From Leptospira idonii (GTDB lineage: Bacteria; Spirochaetota; Leptospiria; Leptospirales; Leptospiraceae), in assembly GCF_004770995.1 (NCBI RefSeq), contig NZ_RQHW01000002.1, forward strand, positions 62,001 through 126,000: a DNA stretch of 64,000 nt, given 5' to 3'. This document shows positions 61,712 to 64,000 of this stretch, one piece after another. The position numbers were made by a program, and so were the translations under genes. Numbering within the stretch: the stretch's first letter is position 1; every line of letters begins with the position of its first letter. The notes beneath the pieces were generated by a model. The model was not told where the DNA came from. It worked only from the letters and a program-made list of their open reading frames with translations, and ran no database searches.

Positions 61712-62748
61712 AGACTTATCTGTGGTTGTGTATTATCTTTTTTATTTCCTGTCGTTCTTTCGATCCTGTATCTTATGAACCTCCTTTGAAGCCGGAAAGA
61801 ACCGGTATTTATGCAGTCAATGAATCTTTAAGGGTTTCCGAAGTAATCGCTAAAGGAAAGTTAAGTGGACTGGAATCCTTGGATGTGGACAATGCGGGGA
61901 ACATATACGGAGGAGACAAGGAAGGAAACGTTCTTAAAGTGACTTCTTCGGGAGAAATTTCCATTTTAGGAAATACGGGAGGGCGCGCATTAGGAGTTCA
62001 ATTCGATTCCAAGGGCAATCTTATCGTCGCTGATGCCTACAAAGGTCTTTTGAGTTTATCCAAAGAAGGCACACTCTCCGATTTGACTACATCCTATCAG
62101 GGAGAGAAATTTAAATTTACCGACGATATGGATATCGCTAAAGACGGAAAAATTTATTTCACCGATGCGAGTATCTACGAACAAAAGGAATATCTTCTCG
62201 ATCTTTTGGAATCGAGACCTTACGGCAGACTTTTTGTTTTCGATCCTAAAACGAAAGAAACAAAACTTTTGTTAGATGGGTTGTATTTCGCAAACGGAGT
62301 CGCTTTGTCCAAAAACGAAGATTTTATACTGATCAATGAAACCTACCGATATAAAATTTCCCGTTATTGGCTCAAAGGCAAGAAGGCGGGAACCAAGGAA
62401 GACTTTATCGTAAACCTTCCCGGTTTTCCGGACAACATCACCAGAAATCATAAAGGGGAGTTTTGGGTGGCTCTGTTTACCGTAAGAAACGATCGTATGG
62501 ACAAAATGCACCCTTCCGCTTTTCTCAAAAAACTCACCTCGAACCTTCCTAAGTTTTTATGGCCTAAAGCGGAACCTTACGGTTTTGTTTTGAAGTTGGA
62601 TGAAAACGGAAACGTAATTTCCACTCTCCAGGATCCGGGAGGAGAGGTTTTGAAGGAAATTACAAGCGCCATCGAAAAAGACGGATATTTGTATTTGGGA
62701 AGTTTGTATTCGGATCGAATCGGTAAACTTAAATTAAACGACAAATAA
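61708..62748 (+). CDS. SMP-30/strictosidine-synthase-like lipoprotein
   Basis: The lipoprotein signal peptide ends in FFISCRSF (Cys near residue 15). The 330-residue mature part is a six-bladed propeller of the SMP-30/gluconolactonase/strictosidine synthase group: GLESLDVDNAGNIYGGDKEGNV, ALGVQFDSKGNLIVADAYKGL, FANGVALSKNEDFILINETYRYKISRYWL and FPDNITRNHKGEFWVAL, the last two being the family's metal and substrate regions. Lactone hydrolysis is known for parts of the family, but the substrate here cannot be told. It is coupled to the phosphatase gene by an ATGA overlap. Confidence 0.85.
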   Translation: MKTYLWLCIIFFISCRSFDPVSYEPPLKPERTGIYAVNESLRVSEVIAKGKLSGLESLDVDNAGNIYGGDKEGNVLKVTSSGEISILGNTGGRALGVQFDSKGNLIVADAYKGLLSLSKEGTLSDLTTSYQGEKFKFTDDMDIAKDGKIYFTDASIYEQKEYLLDLLESRPYGRLFVFDPKTKETKLLLDGLYFANGVALSKNEDFILINETYRYKISRYWLKGKKAGTKEDFIVNLPGFPDNITRNHKGEFWVALFTVRNDRMDKMHPSAFLKKLTSNLPKFLWPKAEPYGFVLKLDENGNVISTLQDPGGEVLKEITSAIEKDGYLYLGSLYSDRIGKLKLNDK

Positions 62749-62751
62749 AAG

Positions 62752-63258
62752 TCATTTCGAATCTTTAGGAGGGATCCAAGCCAAATCGGTCACACCGTAA
62801 TTTATCCCTAATCGATGTAAAATGGAAGTGGCTTGGCTTCTATGATGGGTTTGATGGTTGAATAAATGGGAGACTAGAAGCCAAGTCGGTTTTGAAATTT
62901 CCGTTTTCAGAATATAACTATAAAACTTAAAATCGTTCTTCAGCCAATCTTCCTGAACATTTTGAAACCAGAATGAAATTTCCTCGTCCGTTTGTTTTCT
63001 CATTCGAATCCAGTCGTCTTTCGATTCCGCTAAAATGGATTTCGGGTCTTTCACCAAAACCTCTTTGCCTTTGAATCGATCCATCCAGGCTCGATCCGCA
63101 TAGAGAATATGGTTGAGGGTTCCTTTTAAGGAATGAAAAAAAGCATCTAAGTCTTGCGACCAATTTTCGTCAGAGATCCCTTTTATAACTTCAATTAGGT
63201 TTTTATTTTGCCATTCATTGTAACGGGACATTTCCGTGCAGTATTCTTTGGAAATCAT
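62752..63258 (-). CDS. DinB family protein
   Basis: A 168-residue four-helix-bundle protein of the DinB/YfiT group. The opening MSRYNEWQNKNLIEV and the metal-binding histidines (His in LNHILYADRAW, and H-x3-H in FNHQTHHRSQ) are in place. Members are metal-dependent, often thiol-linked, and sometimes damage-inducible. The ATG at 63258 has GTAGG upstream; a TTG at 63297 directly after the upstream stop is the alternative. It converges with the SMP-30-like gene three bases away. Confidence 0.85.
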   Translation of the reverse strand: MISKEYCTEMSRYNEWQNKNLIEVIKGISDENWSQDLDAFFHSLKGTLNHILYADRAWMDRFKGKEVLVKDPKSILAESKDDWIRMRKQTDEEISFWFQNVQEDWLKNDFKFYSYILKTEISKPTWLLVSHLFNHQTHHRSQATSILHRLGINYGVTDLAWIPPKDSK

Positions 63259-63297
63259 ATAATACCTACATTCATTTAGTTTCGAAATTTCTTTCAA

Positions 63298-64000
63298 TCA
63301 CGATTCGTTTTGAGCATAATGATAGATTTCTCCATGGTTTAGTTGTTTCAATTCTTCTTCGTTCGGAAAATGTGAAAATGTTTTGATCGTGTTTTCCTTT
63401 TCCGGAAAATTCGTATAAAGGATGTCCAAAGACATTCTCTTCTGCGAATAGTTTCCTCTATGAATCAGATGGGCTGAAAAAACCAATAGATCTTTTCTTT
63501 CGTGGGGAATGAGAACGGAATTAGGAAGAGAGTTTGAATTCTTGGCATCTTTTAATTCTAATCTTACATTTTTTTCTTCCTCAGTATCCCATCTCGAATG
63601 AGAGCCCGGGATAAGTTCGATTCCAGGATCTGAAATGAGTGGAATTCGGAAGTGGAGCACAATATCTTTTTGAAGGATTCGAATTTGTTCTTCTTCATCA
63701 ACTCCCAGATATTGCACATCTCTATGCCAATAGGGAAGCCTGTTCTGATTTTCGGGTGTGAAGAAAACTTGAGTATTTAGAAAAAAGATTTTTTCTTCAG
63801 GAAACAGAGACTTTAAAATATGGAAGATTTTATTTTGAGAGATAAAATGAAACAAAGTTAGGCGGTCATTTCGATCCGAAGCTAGACTCGAGGAGGTAAG
63901 ATAGTTGGAGTTGACCGTATCTTTGTGAGAATGCAGTTTCAGCCATTCCGAATGGGGCTTTCGAATTGCATTTTCGAGAGAGGAAATTTCCGATTCGGAG
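63298..64000 (-). CDS. Phytanoyl-CoA dioxygenase-like protein (5' partial)
   Basis: The frame is open to base 64000, so the N-terminus lies beyond the window; 233 residues are visible. The 2-oxoglutarate/Fe(II) dioxygenase pattern of the PhyH family is seen: the His-x-Asp pair in PYWHRDVQYLG, the beta strand IVLHFRIPLISDPGIELIPGSHSRW, and the distal His with the 2-oxoglutarate Arg in FSAHLIHRGNYSQKRMSLDILY. Substrates in this family range from phytanoyl-CoA to small secondary metabolites. It may be co-transcribed with dinB, which starts just downstream. Confidence 0.8.
   Translation of the reverse strand, partial: SESEISSLENAIRKPHSEWLKLHSHKDTVNSNYLTSSSLASDRNDRLTLFHFISQNKIFHILKSLFPEEKIFFLNTQVFFTPENQNRLPYWHRDVQYLGVDEEEQIRILQKDIVLHFRIPLISDPGIELIPGSHSRWDTEEEKNVRLELKDAKNSNSLPNSVLIPHERKDLLVFSAHLIHRGNYSQKRMSLDILYTNFPEKENTIKTFSHFPNEEELKQLNHGEIYHYAQNES

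Noticed and set aside
1..64000. tRNA, rRNA, CRISPR array, insertion sequence or prophage
   Set aside because: Read through both strands without finding CCA-ended cloverleaf candidates, regularly spaced repeats, transposase or phage genes; absence by eye is not proof for small RNAs.

Overview
The window is a chromosomal segment from a spirochaete of the genus Leptospira or a very close relative. This rests on recognition of several proteins: the caa3-type oxidase operon preceded by an SCO1/SenC protein, CarD, a FlaA-type filament sheath protein, many lipoproteins, OmpL47-type surface repeats, 7TMR-DISM and SpoIIE/TPR signalling proteins. The moderate-to-low GC content and gene style also fit. 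The polyamine/GABA module and the number of sensory proteins suggest an environmental (saprophyte-like) lineage, which is an inference. I saw no rRNA, tRNA, CRISPR array, insertion sequence or prophage. The window cuts one gene at each end (SCO1 at base 1; a PhyH-type dioxygenase at base 64000).

Layout. 1-4405: SCO1 tail and coxBACD, ending in a clear terminator. 4488-9359: a membrane PP2C/SpoIIE phosphatase, a membrane-bound AraC-type regulator and a LamG lipoprotein. 9555-15703: SPOR protein, CarD with a near-consensus sigma70 promoter, PIN-TRAM protein, apolipoprotein N-acyltransferase and two unknowns. 15781-22710: envelope and housekeeping genes (FlaA-like, OmpL47-type, ComF, STAS, RdgB, a beta-barrel protein and a beta-propeller lipoprotein). 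22723-32177: ABC-F ATPase, an OmpA/TPR envelope operon, a PpiD-like chaperone with CheX, and a DUF389 protein. 32178-35224: a remnant of a DUF1566-type gene, a chemoreceptor and a nucleoside deoxyribosyltransferase-like gene. 35266-43610: two divergent operons, patD-gabT-gabD and ydcSTUV, which together make a polyamine/GABA uptake and catabolism module. A second chemoreceptor, a LOG-family protein and ornithine aminotransferase follow.

47677-50420 is the most unusual part. An AfsA-type hotdog domain fused to a PilZ-like domain is followed, with minimal spacing or overlap, by a HAD-fold protein and a short-chain dehydrogenase. This is the enzyme set used by Streptomyces to make gamma-butyrolactone (A-factor-type) signals, so it is a candidate butyrolactone-like signal pathway in a spirochaete. 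The HAD protein has lost the usual nucleophilic aspartate, so the chemistry may differ. Directly downstream lies a 1909-residue kinase-ATPase-GAF-PP2C-TPR signalling protein.

56328-64000: AcpS, a small TPR protein, bactofilin, a 7TM histidine kinase, a second SDR, a cupin, a cNMP-binding PP2C phosphatase, an SMP-30-like lipoprotein, DinB and the PhyH fragment.

Two sequence-level patterns cut across genes: a 14-16 base element (GTGGTACCTCCTAC) present in three genes in two different reading frames, and an octamer (TTAGGTGA) found twelve times over both strands.
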